From contig DASZHS010000067.1 in the NCBI GenBank assembly GCA_035937595.1, positions 1-47,019 on the forward strand: a stretch of DNA of 47,019 nucleotides, given 5' to 3'. The position numbers and the translations under genes are program-made. Shown piece after piece: positions 40,547 through 47,019 of this stretch (positions are counted from its first letter, which is position 1; the number at the start of each line of letters is the position of its first letter). Below the pieces are notes generated by a model, which was given only the letters and a program-made list of their open reading frames with translations, was not told the origin of the DNA and ran no database searches. This stretch comes from Palsa-459 sp035937595. Its GTDB lineage: Bacteria > Actinomycetota > Acidimicrobiia > Acidimicrobiales > RAAP-2.

Positions 40547-41724
40547 TGGCGCACGCCGTCGGGTGCCCCCTCCCGATCTCGGGGATCTGCAGCGTCGTCT
40601 CGCGGGGCGGCGCGTCGATCGGGTCCTCGATCGTGTCGGCCCTGCTCGCCGCGGTCGTTGGCTGGTGCGCCTCGACCGCCGCGTGGCTGCTCGGGCTCGT
40701 GGGCCACGCCCTCGAGGGCGCGACGGCGCCGCCGGTCACGACGTCGTGGTTCCTCGCACGAGAGCACCTCCTCTTCGGGGTCGCCGCGCCGGTCGCGCTG
40801 CTCGCCCTGGTCGCGGGCGTGCTGCGCGCGCTCGTGCACGGGGCGATGGGCGAGCTGTGGCGCACGGTGCTGCTCCGGCTCCCCGTCGCGGTCCTCCTCG
40901 GCGCGGCGGGGGCAGGGCTCGTCGGGCTCGCCCTGTCGGTGACCGACCGGCTCTCCGCGTCGCTCGCGCGCGGCTCGGGCGCCTCGCTGGACACCGCGCT
41001 CCGCGGGCTCGCCGAGGCCGTCGCGTCGTCGGTCACCGTCCCGGGGGCGATCGCGATCGTGGTCGCAGGGCTCGTCATCCTCGGCGCGCTGGTGCTCTTC
41101 GTCGAGCTCGTCGTCCGCGCGGCGGCGATCACGGTGGTGACGGCGGCCCTCCCTTTGGTGCTCGCCGCCACGCTCTGGCCGCCGGCGGTCGCGTGGGCAC
41201 GGCGCCTCCTCGAGACCCTTGGCGCCCTCATCGTGTCCAAGGCGGTCATCGTGCTCGTGCTCTCGATCGCGCTCGACGCGATCGCGCACGCCACCGCGGG
41301 TCCGGCGACGGCCCTCACCGGTGGCGCGCTGCTCCTGCTCGCGACGTGCATGCCGTACGCGGTGCTGCGCCTGGTCCCGCTCGCCGACGCCGCCGGCATC
41401 GCGCACCTCGAGTCGGTCCGCCACCGCGCGACGGGGGCCACGCGACCGGCGACGGGGCGTGCGGTCTCGCTCGCCGTCGCGGCCATCGGCGGCGAGGGGC
41501 CGATGCCGAGCGTGGACCCCGTCGGCGCGGACCCGGTCGGCATGATGCCCGGCCTCGACGTCGACCTCGTCGCGGGGACCGCGCTCGATCCCGACGTGCG
41601 GGTCGTGAAGGGACCGCCGCCCGTGAAGGCCGTGCCCGCCTCGGCGGGCACCCACGTCTGGGAGCGCGACCACATCGGCCCGCGACTCGTCTGGAAGCCG
41701 CCGGGCCATGTCGAGTCCCGCTGA
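40546..41724 (+). CDS. TrbL/VirB6-like polytopic membrane protein
   Basis: 392 residues with about six to seven helices between residues 20 and 285. A helical core such as LRALVHGAMGELWRTVLLRL and ALIVSKAVIVLVLSIALDA matches the TrbL/VirB6-like channel proteins of Gram-positive T4SS loci. The C-terminal 100 residues are soluble and Pro/Asp-rich. It probably forms the inner-membrane channel. Overlaps both neighbours. Confidence 0.7.
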   Translation: MAHAVGCPLPISGICSVVSRGGASIGSSIVSALLAAVVGWCASTAAWLLGLVGHALEGATAPPVTTSWFLAREHLLFGVAAPVALLALVAGVLRALVHGAMGELWRTVLLRLPVAVLLGAAGAGLVGLALSVTDRLSASLARGSGASLDTALRGLAEAVASSVTVPGAIAIVVAGLVILGALVLFVELVVRAAAITVVTAALPLVLAATLWPPAVAWARRLLETLGALIVSKAVIVLVLSIALDAIAHATAGPATALTGGALLLLATCMPYAVLRLVPLADAAGIAHLESVRHRATGATRPATGRAVSLAVAAIGGEGPMPSVDPVGADPVGMMPGLDVDLVAGTALDPDVRVVKGPPPVKAVPASAGTHVWERDHIGPRLVWKPPGHVESR

Positions 41725-42901
41725 CGCCCCCTACCACCTCGGGCGCGCCGAGCGCCGCGGCGCCGTCCTCGGCTGGCGACCCGGCCAGGCGCTCGCCGCG
41801 GCGGTGGGCGCGACGGCGCTCGTGGTCGGCCTCGGTGCGGGCGGCAGCGCCGCCGCGGTCCTGGGCGTGCTCGTGGCGCTCGCGGCGGTCGCGGTCGCCG
41901 CGGTGCCGGTCCGCGGTCGCGGCCTCGACGAGTGGGTCCCGGTCGCCGCGCTCCACCTCGCGCGCGTACGGGGCGGTGCCCTGTGCGCGGGTGCGGTCGT
42001 GCACCGCGGCGACGACGGGCTGGCCCACCTCCGCTGGCCCGACGGCACGGCGACGTCCGCCGCGCAGCTCGACCACCGCGGGCTGCGCGCCCTCGCCGAC
42101 GAGCCGCGAGCGCTCGGCGAGGCGCTGTCGGGCTGGCTGCGCGGGCTCGGCGGGGTCGGCCAGCAGGTGCGGTCGGCCACCATCCTCACGGTCAGCGGTC
42201 CCGGGACGCTCGCGCGCCACGAGGCCCCGCTCGCACCGGTCGGGATCGCGACCCGCTCCTACGTCGCGATCTCGGCCGACGCCCCGCTCGACGTGGCGAG
42301 CACGCTGCGCGCCTCCGGCGTCGACGGGGCCGTGCGCTGCGACGTCGACGCCCTCGACGCGCTGCTCGCGGACCGTGTGGCGCCGGCGCTGGGCGCCATG
42401 CTCTCCATCGACGTCGTAGCCAGGTGGCACCACCTCGAGGGGCCGGCGTCGGTCCACGCCGCCTTCCTCGTCGAGGAGTGGCCGGCCGGTGACGTGGACG
42501 AGCAGGTGCTGACCCCACTGTGCGTGGCCGCGGACCGTCGCACCGTCGCGCTCAGCCTCCGCGTGGAGGAGCTCTCCCGCGCTCGCGGGCGCACCGCCAG
42601 GGTGCGCACGGCCGCCGCCGCCGACGCGGCGATCGCCGCTCGCGGCGGCTTCCTCGCGTCACCGGAGGCGACGCGCGACACCGCGCGGGACGCCGAGCGC
42701 GCCCAGGAGCTCGCCGCGGGGCACGGCTCGCTGCGGCTCGTGGGGGTCGTGGCCATCGACGCCGGTGACGTGCTCCAGCTCGAGGCCGCCGCCGCGAGGC
42801 TCCTCGCCGACGCCACGACCTGCGGCGTCCGCCTGCGGCGCTGCGACGGCGACCACCGCCGCGGCGTGCTCGCGACGGTCCCCGGCTGGTGCGTCCCCTG
42901 A
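41708..42901 (+). CDS. PrgI/SCO6880-like T4SS-associated protein
   Basis: 397 residues. The N-terminus YHLGRAERRGAVLGWRPGQALAAAV leads into two adjacent helices (about 28-68), the arrangement of PrgI and the SCO6880 family of actinobacterial conjugation-like loci. A long soluble region follows with DEWVPVAALHLAR and YVAISADAPLDV. The family match is by organisation and opening motif, not by catalytic residues. Overlaps the previous gene by 17 nt and the next by 13 nt. Confidence 0.65.
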   Translation: MSSPADAPYHLGRAERRGAVLGWRPGQALAAAVGATALVVGLGAGGSAAAVLGVLVALAAVAVAAVPVRGRGLDEWVPVAALHLARVRGGALCAGAVVHRGDDGLAHLRWPDGTATSAAQLDHRGLRALADEPRALGEALSGWLRGLGGVGQQVRSATILTVSGPGTLARHEAPLAPVGIATRSYVAISADAPLDVASTLRASGVDGAVRCDVDALDALLADRVAPALGAMLSIDVVARWHHLEGPASVHAAFLVEEWPAGDVDEQVLTPLCVAADRRTVALSLRVEELSRARGRTARVRTAAAADAAIAARGGFLASPEATRDTARDAERAQELAAGHGSLRLVGVVAIDAGDVLQLEAAAARLLADATTCGVRLRRCDGDHRRGVLATVPGWCVP

Positions 42902-44124
42902 CCCGCCGCACGCCGACCGGCGCGCGCACCCAGCTGCTCACGACGCGCCACGCGCCCGCGCTCGCCCCGTGCCTCGACGACGGCGGCGGCCCACGACGCG
43001 GCGTCGTCGTCGGGACGTGCACGCTCGGCGCCGCCTTCCGGTTCGACCCGTTCGACGCGTACGCCGAGGGCTTGGTCACCAACCCCAACGTCTTGGTCGC
43101 GGGGCAGGTCGGGCGCGGGAAGAGCGCCCTCGTGAAGTGCCTCCTCGCCCGTGCGGTCGTCGCCGGGCGACGCTGCGTGGTCGTCGACCCGAAGGGCGAG
43201 TACGCCGCGTTCGCCGCCGCGCTCGGCGCCGACCCGATCTCGCTCGAGCCGGGTGGCGCGGTCCGGCTCAACCCGCTCGCCGGGGAGCGCGACGACCCCG
43301 CGCGCGCCACCCTCCTCGCCGCGCTCGTGGCCACGAGCCTCGAGCGACGCCTGGACCCCGTCGAGCGCGCCGCGCTCGAGGTCGCGCTGCGGGCCGCCGA
43401 CGACGCGCCGCCCGCGACGCTCCGGGCCGTGCTCGGCCACCTCGTCGCCCCGAGCGCCACCGCGGCCGTCGCGCTCGGCACGACGACCGCCGCGCTCGCC
43501 GCGGAGGGGCGCGCCGTCGCGCTCGAGCTGCGTCGCCTGCTCACCGGCGAGCTGCGCGGCCTGTTCGACGGACCCGCGAGCTCGGGGTGCGAGCTCGACG
43601 GCGACGTGGTCGTCCTCGACGTGTCGGGCGCGGTGCGCGCCGGCGCGCTGCCCGTCGTCCTGTGCTGTGCGGCCGCCGCCCTGGAGGCGACGCGGCGAGC
43701 CCCTCGCACCGCGCGGACGATCCTCGTGCTCGACGAGGCGTGGTCACTCCTCGCCGACGAGGGCGCGGCGAGGTGGCTCCAGGCGGGGTTCAAGCTCGCC
43801 CGTGCCCGCGGCGTCGCCCACGTGCTGGTGCTGCACCGCCTGAGCGACCTCGCGGCCGCCGGACCGGACGGCTCGGTGACCGCCGCGATCGCCGCGGGAC
43901 TCCTCCGCGACGTCGAGACGGCGGTTCTGTTCGGCCAGGCGCCGGCCGAGGCGACGGCGCTGGCGGACCTCCTCGGGCTCACCGCGGCGGAGCGCGACGT
44001 CGTCACCCGGCTCCCGAGGGGCTCGGCGCTCTGGCGGGTCGGCGCGGCGCGCTCCGTCGTCCGCCACGTCGTGTCGCCGGCGGAGCGCGCGCTCGTCGAC
44101 ACCGACGCCGCGATGCGGGGCTAG
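42889..44124 (+). CDS. VirB4-like secretion ATPase (short form)
   Basis: 411 residues, about half the normal VirB4 length. Walker A is AGQVGRGKSALVK (about 71-83), followed by VVVDPKGEYAAFAAALG; Walker B is TILVLDEAWSLLADE with the downstream HVLVLHRLSDLAAAG sensor-like helix. The N-terminal VirB4 domain seems to be carried by the previous gene, so the two may form one split VirB4. It provides energy for secretion or pilus-like assembly. Confidence 0.8.
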   Translation: MRPLTRRTPTGARTQLLTTRHAPALAPCLDDGGGPRRGVVVGTCTLGAAFRFDPFDAYAEGLVTNPNVLVAGQVGRGKSALVKCLLARAVVAGRRCVVVDPKGEYAAFAAALGADPISLEPGGAVRLNPLAGERDDPARATLLAALVATSLERRLDPVERAALEVALRAADDAPPATLRAVLGHLVAPSATAAVALGTTTAALAAEGRAVALELRRLLTGELRGLFDGPASSGCELDGDVVVLDVSGAVRAGALPVVLCCAAAALEATRRAPRTARTILVLDEAWSLLADEGAARWLQAGFKLARARGVAHVLVLHRLSDLAAAGPDGSVTAAIAAGLLRDVETAVLFGQAPAEATALADLLGLTAAERDVVTRLPRGSALWRVGAARSVVRHVVSPAERALVDTDAAMRG

Positions 44125-44126
44125 CC

Positions 44127-45473
44127 GTGCGCGCCCTCGCGTGCCTCGCGGTCCTGCTCGTGGTGGTCCTGCTCACGGGCGAGCGGACGCGCACCCACCC
44201 TGCGTCGCGGCGGCGCGGACCGACGGCGCGGTTCGGCGGGCCGTCCACCGCCGTGCGGCTGCGTGCGCGGGGTGAGGAGCACCTCGCGCTGGGCCGGTGG
44301 GCCACGACCCACTGGGCGCCCACGCCGCTGCGCCTCGGCGCACGCACGCCCGGGTCGGTGCTCGTCGTCGGACCGACCCAGTCCGGCAAGACGACGTCGC
44401 TCTGCGCACCCATCGTCGCGGGCTGGGCGGGCCCCGTGCTGGCCGCGAGCGTGAAGGGCGACCTGGCCGCGATGACCTCGGGGCACCGGGCGACCCTCGG
44501 GAGGGTCCAGGTCGTCGCACCGGAGCTCGCGGGGACCGCGGTCTTCGACCCCGTCGCCCTCGCCCACTCGCTCCCCGCCGCGAGGGCGCTCGCACGCGAC
44601 CTCACCGTGGGCACGGGCGCGGGCAGCGCAGCGGGCGACCAGGCGTTCTGGGCCGCCCTGTCCGCCAAGCTGCTCGCCCCCCTCCTCTACGCGGCCAACC
44701 GGGCGGGCGGGTCGATCGAGACGGTGTCGGCCTGGGTCGACCGCCGCCAGCTGGACGACCCGCTGGCGTTCCTCGAGGACGACCCGGTGGCCGCCGACGC
44801 GCTCCTCGCGTCGTTCTCGCGCGACGACCGCACGCTCGGCTCGGTGCTTGCGACGACGGAGGCGGCGATCGAGTCGCTGCGCGCCGGGGACCCCGTCGAT
44901 CCGTCGGCGCTGCTCTCGGGTTCGAACACCTGCTACCTGTCCGCGCCCCTGCACGACCAGCGCCGGTTCCGACCGATGTTCGCGGCGCTCGTCCGCCAGG
45001 TCCTCGAGGCGGCGGCGGTACGCGCGGGCGAGGGACGACCCTGCCGGCTGCTCGTGCTGCTCGACGAGGCGGCGTCGATCGCGCCCATCGACGAGCTCGA
45101 CCAGGTGGCCGCGACGTGCCAGGGCCAGGGCGTCACGCTCGTCACGGTCTGGCAGGACCTCGCCCAGCTCGTCGCGCGGTACGGCCACAAGGCGAGGACC
45201 GTCGTCAACAACCACACGACGCGGGTCCTGCTCGGCGGCCTCGCGGACCCGACGCTCGCGGAGTGGCTGCCGACGCTCACCGGGCCCGCACGCGCCGACG
45301 CGCGACGGGCGACCGCGCTCGCCCCCGAGGAGCTCCGCCAGTGGCCGCGCGGCGCCGCGGTCCTGATCGCCGGGCGGTCGCCACCCGTGCGGCTCCGTCT
45401 CTTCGGTGCGCGGGCCGGCGGCCGTGGTGTGGTGCCCCACCGGCACCGCGCCCACCGACGCTCCGCGACGTGA
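44127..45473 (+). CDS. VirD4/TraG-like coupling ATPase
   Basis: 448 residues. One N-terminal helix (ACLAVLLVVVLLTG), Walker A in VVGPTQSGKTTSL (about 80-92), Walker B LLVLLDEAASIAPIDEL, and the TraG C-terminal segment TLVTVWQDLAQLVARYGHKA then RTVVNNHTTRVLLGGL. Such proteins select substrates and feed them to the T4SS channel. No relaxase is in view, so the substrate may be protein. GTG 44127 follows the previous stop by 2 nt. Confidence 0.85.
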   Translation: MRALACLAVLLVVVLLTGERTRTHPASRRRGPTARFGGPSTAVRLRARGEEHLALGRWATTHWAPTPLRLGARTPGSVLVVGPTQSGKTTSLCAPIVAGWAGPVLAASVKGDLAAMTSGHRATLGRVQVVAPELAGTAVFDPVALAHSLPAARALARDLTVGTGAGSAAGDQAFWAALSAKLLAPLLYAANRAGGSIETVSAWVDRRQLDDPLAFLEDDPVAADALLASFSRDDRTLGSVLATTEAAIESLRAGDPVDPSALLSGSNTCYLSAPLHDQRRFRPMFAALVRQVLEAAAVRAGEGRPCRLLVLLDEAASIAPIDELDQVAATCQGQGVTLVTVWQDLAQLVARYGHKARTVVNNHTTRVLLGGLADPTLAEWLPTLTGPARADARRATALAPEELRQWPRGAAVLIAGRSPPVRLRLFGARAGGRGVVPHRHRAHRRSAT

Positions 45474-45555
45474 GGGCGGTGTGACCAACGGCTACGGGCT
45501 CCGCGCACGTCGACGACGCGCGGTGTCGCGGCGGGAGCGGGTCCGGCCCGCTCGG

Positions 45556-45561
45556 TACGCT
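45556..45561 (+). promoter_or_regulatory. -10 box TACGCT, leaderless promoter
   Basis: TACGCT is followed by 7 nt and the ATG at 45569. The spacing predicts that transcription begins at that ATG. Confidence 0.5.
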
Positions 45562-45568
45562 GCAGCCG

Positions 45569-45667
45569 ATGCCCCGCCTCGACCACGCCGCCGCGTCGCG
45601 GCGCGCGGGGACGATCCTCTCCAGGCGCGTGCTCGAGTGGCCTGCCGTCACGATGGCGGCGCCATGA
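45569..45667 (+). CDS. Candidate 32-residue leaderless small protein upstream of the glucokinase
   Basis: The frame (begins MPRLDHAAASRRAG) has almost only G or C in third codon positions, as real genes here do, and starts at the predicted transcription start. It ends in TGA that overlaps the glucokinase ATG (ATGA). No domain is recognised. It is the strongest of the five leader-type frames. Confidence 0.5.
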   Translation: MPRLDHAAASRRAGTILSRRVLEWPAVTMAAP

Positions 45668-46437
45668 GACGGTCCACGGCGCCGCCCGGGCCGCTCACGG
45701 TCTGCGTGGACGTCGGCGCGACGTCGCTCAAGGCCGGTCTCGTCGACGTCAAGGGCGAGCTCGCCGGCGACCGGGTGAAGCTGCGCACGACGTGGCCCAT
45801 GACGCCGCCGAAGCTCGTCGAGGAGGTCGCGCGCCTCGTCGTGCGCCTCCCCCACGCCGATCGATTGGCGCTCGGCTTCCCCGGGCCGGTCGTCGACGGC
45901 GTGGTGCAGAGCGGCGCCAACCTCGAGCGCGTGCGCGGCCCCGGCTCCGAGCGCACCGAGGCGCTGCGGGACGCCTGGCGCGGCTTCGAGCTGCAGCGCC
46001 GGCTCGCGGCCACCTTCGAGCTCGAGGCGCGCGTCGCCAACGACGCCGACGTCGCCGCGCTCGCCTGCTCGCGCCACAAGGGACTCGAGCTGACCGTCAC
46101 GCTCGGCTCGGGCTTCGGCACCGGTCTCACGCTCGACGGCGTCCTCCAGCCGCACCTCGAGCTGTCGCAGACCCGATGGAGCCGCCGCGAGACCCTCGAC
46201 GACGTGCTGGGTGAGCACGCGAGGAAGCGCGACGGCGAGGCGAAGTGGCACGCGCGAGTGATCGGGGCGCTCCTCCTGCTCGCCGACGTCGTCGGGTTCG
46301 ACCAGCTGCACCTCTCGGGCGGCAACAGCCCGAGAGTGCGCCTCGCGGACCTGGGCGAGCTCGCGGTGACCACCACGACGTCGGGCACTCGCGCGGGCAT
46401 CCTCGGCGGCGTCTACCTCTACGGGCCCCTGCGCTAG
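45664..46437 (+). CDS. ROK-family glucokinase, polyphosphate-glucokinase-like
   Basis: 257 residues. The ATP/phosphate motif is VCVDVGATSLKAGLVD; LALGFPGPVVDGVV and VANDADVAALAC (catalytic Asp region) follow; TVTLGSGFGTGLTLDGVLQP and the C-terminal FDQLHLSGGNSPRV complete the ROK fold. Length and the GFPG and GSGFGTGL motifs are closest to actinobacterial PpgK, which can use polyphosphate or ATP. The ATG is coupled to the leader frame. Confidence 0.8.
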   Translation: MRRSTAPPGPLTVCVDVGATSLKAGLVDVKGELAGDRVKLRTTWPMTPPKLVEEVARLVVRLPHADRLALGFPGPVVDGVVQSGANLERVRGPGSERTEALRDAWRGFELQRRLAATFELEARVANDADVAALACSRHKGLELTVTLGSGFGTGLTLDGVLQPHLELSQTRWSRRETLDDVLGEHARKRDGEAKWHARVIGALLLLADVVGFDQLHLSGGNSPRVRLADLGELAVTTTTSGTRAGILGGVYLYGPLR

Positions 46438-46438
46438 G

Positions 46439-47019
46439 TCAGTTTGAAGTGGACGCTTCGGCGAGCTCGACCGCGGCGAGGGTGAGGACCCGGGCGGCCA
46501 CGGGGAGGCACCCCTCGTCGAGCGCGAACGTCGGGCTGTGGTGCGGCCCGCTCGTGCCGTCGGGACGCGCCGCGCCGACGAAGAAATAGCAGCCCGGGAC
46601 GCGGTTGAGGAACTCGCTCACGTCGTCGCTCGGGGTCACCGGAGGGATGTCCACCACGAGCTCGTGGCCGATCGCGCCGCGCGCCACGCGACGAACGACG
46701 TCGGCGACCCTCGGGTCGTTCACGACGGCGGGCGCGTGCTCTTCCAGCGTGAGCTCGAGGTCGCAGCCGAACGCCGAGCCGATCGACGAGCACCGCGCGG
46801 CGAGCTCGTCGAGCGCCGCCACTGCCTGCTCGGGTGTGAACGTCCGGAGCGTCCCGCGCACGGTCGCGGAGGACGGTACGACGTTCGGCGCGGTGCCGGC
46901 CTCGAGCATGCCGGCGCTGCAGGCACAGGCGGTCCCGTCGTGGGAGAGCCCGTCGACCACCGCGCCCAGCTCCGAGGCCAGGCGAGCGATCGCGAGCAGG
47001 ACGTTGCCGACCGCTCCCG
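46439..47019 (-). CDS. M20-family amidohydrolase, truncated by the window edge
   Basis: The last 193 codons are present; the frame is open to the window end. The dimerisation-domain segment includes GNVLLAIARLASELGA and GTAPNVVPSSATVRGTLRTF, and the C-terminal catalytic part TPSDDVSEFLNRVPGCYFFV then GPHHSPTFALDEGCLPVAARVL, which holds the last metal His (HH-S-P). This is the HipO/IAA-amino-acid hydrolase branch, which cleaves N-acyl amino acids. The stop is 1 nt from the stop of the convergent glucokinase gene. Confidence 0.9.
   Translation of the reverse strand, partial: GAVGNVLLAIARLASELGAVVDGLSHDGTACACSAGMLEAGTAPNVVPSSATVRGTLRTFTPEQAVAALDELAARCSSIGSAFGCDLELTLEEHAPAVVNDPRVADVVRRVARGAIGHELVVDIPPVTPSDDVSEFLNRVPGCYFFVGAARPDGTSGPHHSPTFALDEGCLPVAARVLTLAAVELAEASTSN

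Noticed and set aside
40262..45473. Integrative conjugative element
   Set aside because: No relaxase, integrase, excisionase, attachment repeats or replication gene in or near the operon, and flanking genes are core chromosomal genes.

Overview
The window is very GC-rich, coding-dense DNA from an actinobacterium. Signs are GTG starts, GTGA/ATGA gene overlaps, a SenX3-RegX3 pair, a TIGR03086 protein and a DinB/DUF664 remnant (both mycothiol-type families), a ROK glucokinase close to PpgK, an F420-type flavoprotein, and many TANNNT boxes 6-8 nt before a start codon (leaderless mRNAs). The mix fits an Acidimicrobiia-like lineage, but that is inference; no rRNA or marker set is present to settle it.

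Layout. 1-10.6 kb is core metabolism: purF (5' truncated)-purM-pyrE, a GT87-like glycosyltransferase, a serine hydrolase, an FTR1/COG4280-like membrane protein with a small partner, the proline catabolic pair (P5C dehydrogenase, proline dehydrogenase), and a pair of bacterial PH-domain membrane proteins. 10.6-25.9 kb is accessory DNA bounded by tRNA genes on one strand: Phe and Asp at the left, Glu at the right. It holds VOC, AHSA1 and peptidase genes, a methyltransferase, a PadR regulator, an ArsR-AHSA1-TIGR03086 operon, secreted proteins (one with about 14 Cys-paired repeats), and at least two gene remnants. 26-28.9 kb carries a pilin-like protein and two secreted proteins.

28.9-38 kb returns to core functions: a nucleotidyltransferase, divergent ctaA and ctaB (heme A and heme O synthesis) with a TlpA/ResA-like thioredoxin, then the most interesting unit. 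That unit is a siroheme nitrite/sulfite reductase overlapping an F420-hydrogenase-beta-like iron-sulfur flavoprotein, divergent across a 19-bp palindrome from the two siroheme biosynthesis genes (Met8-like and CobA-like). Together they look like a split, F420H2-driven counterpart of the fused methanogen Fsr enzyme. serS follows.

38-47 kb contains regX3-senX3, a compact five-gene type IV secretion-like operon (small VirB2-like, TrbL/VirB6-like, PrgI/SCO6880-like, VirB4-like ATPase, VirD4/TraG-like ATPase) without relaxase or integrase, a ROK glucokinase, and a truncated M20 amidohydrolase.

A recurring small-scale feature is a short reading frame of 10-32 codons that starts close behind a -10 box and ends in a 4-nt overlap with the start of the real gene. 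It occurs before the FTR1-like, PH-domain, VOC, nitrite/sulfite reductase and glucokinase genes, and may represent translationally coupled leader peptides.
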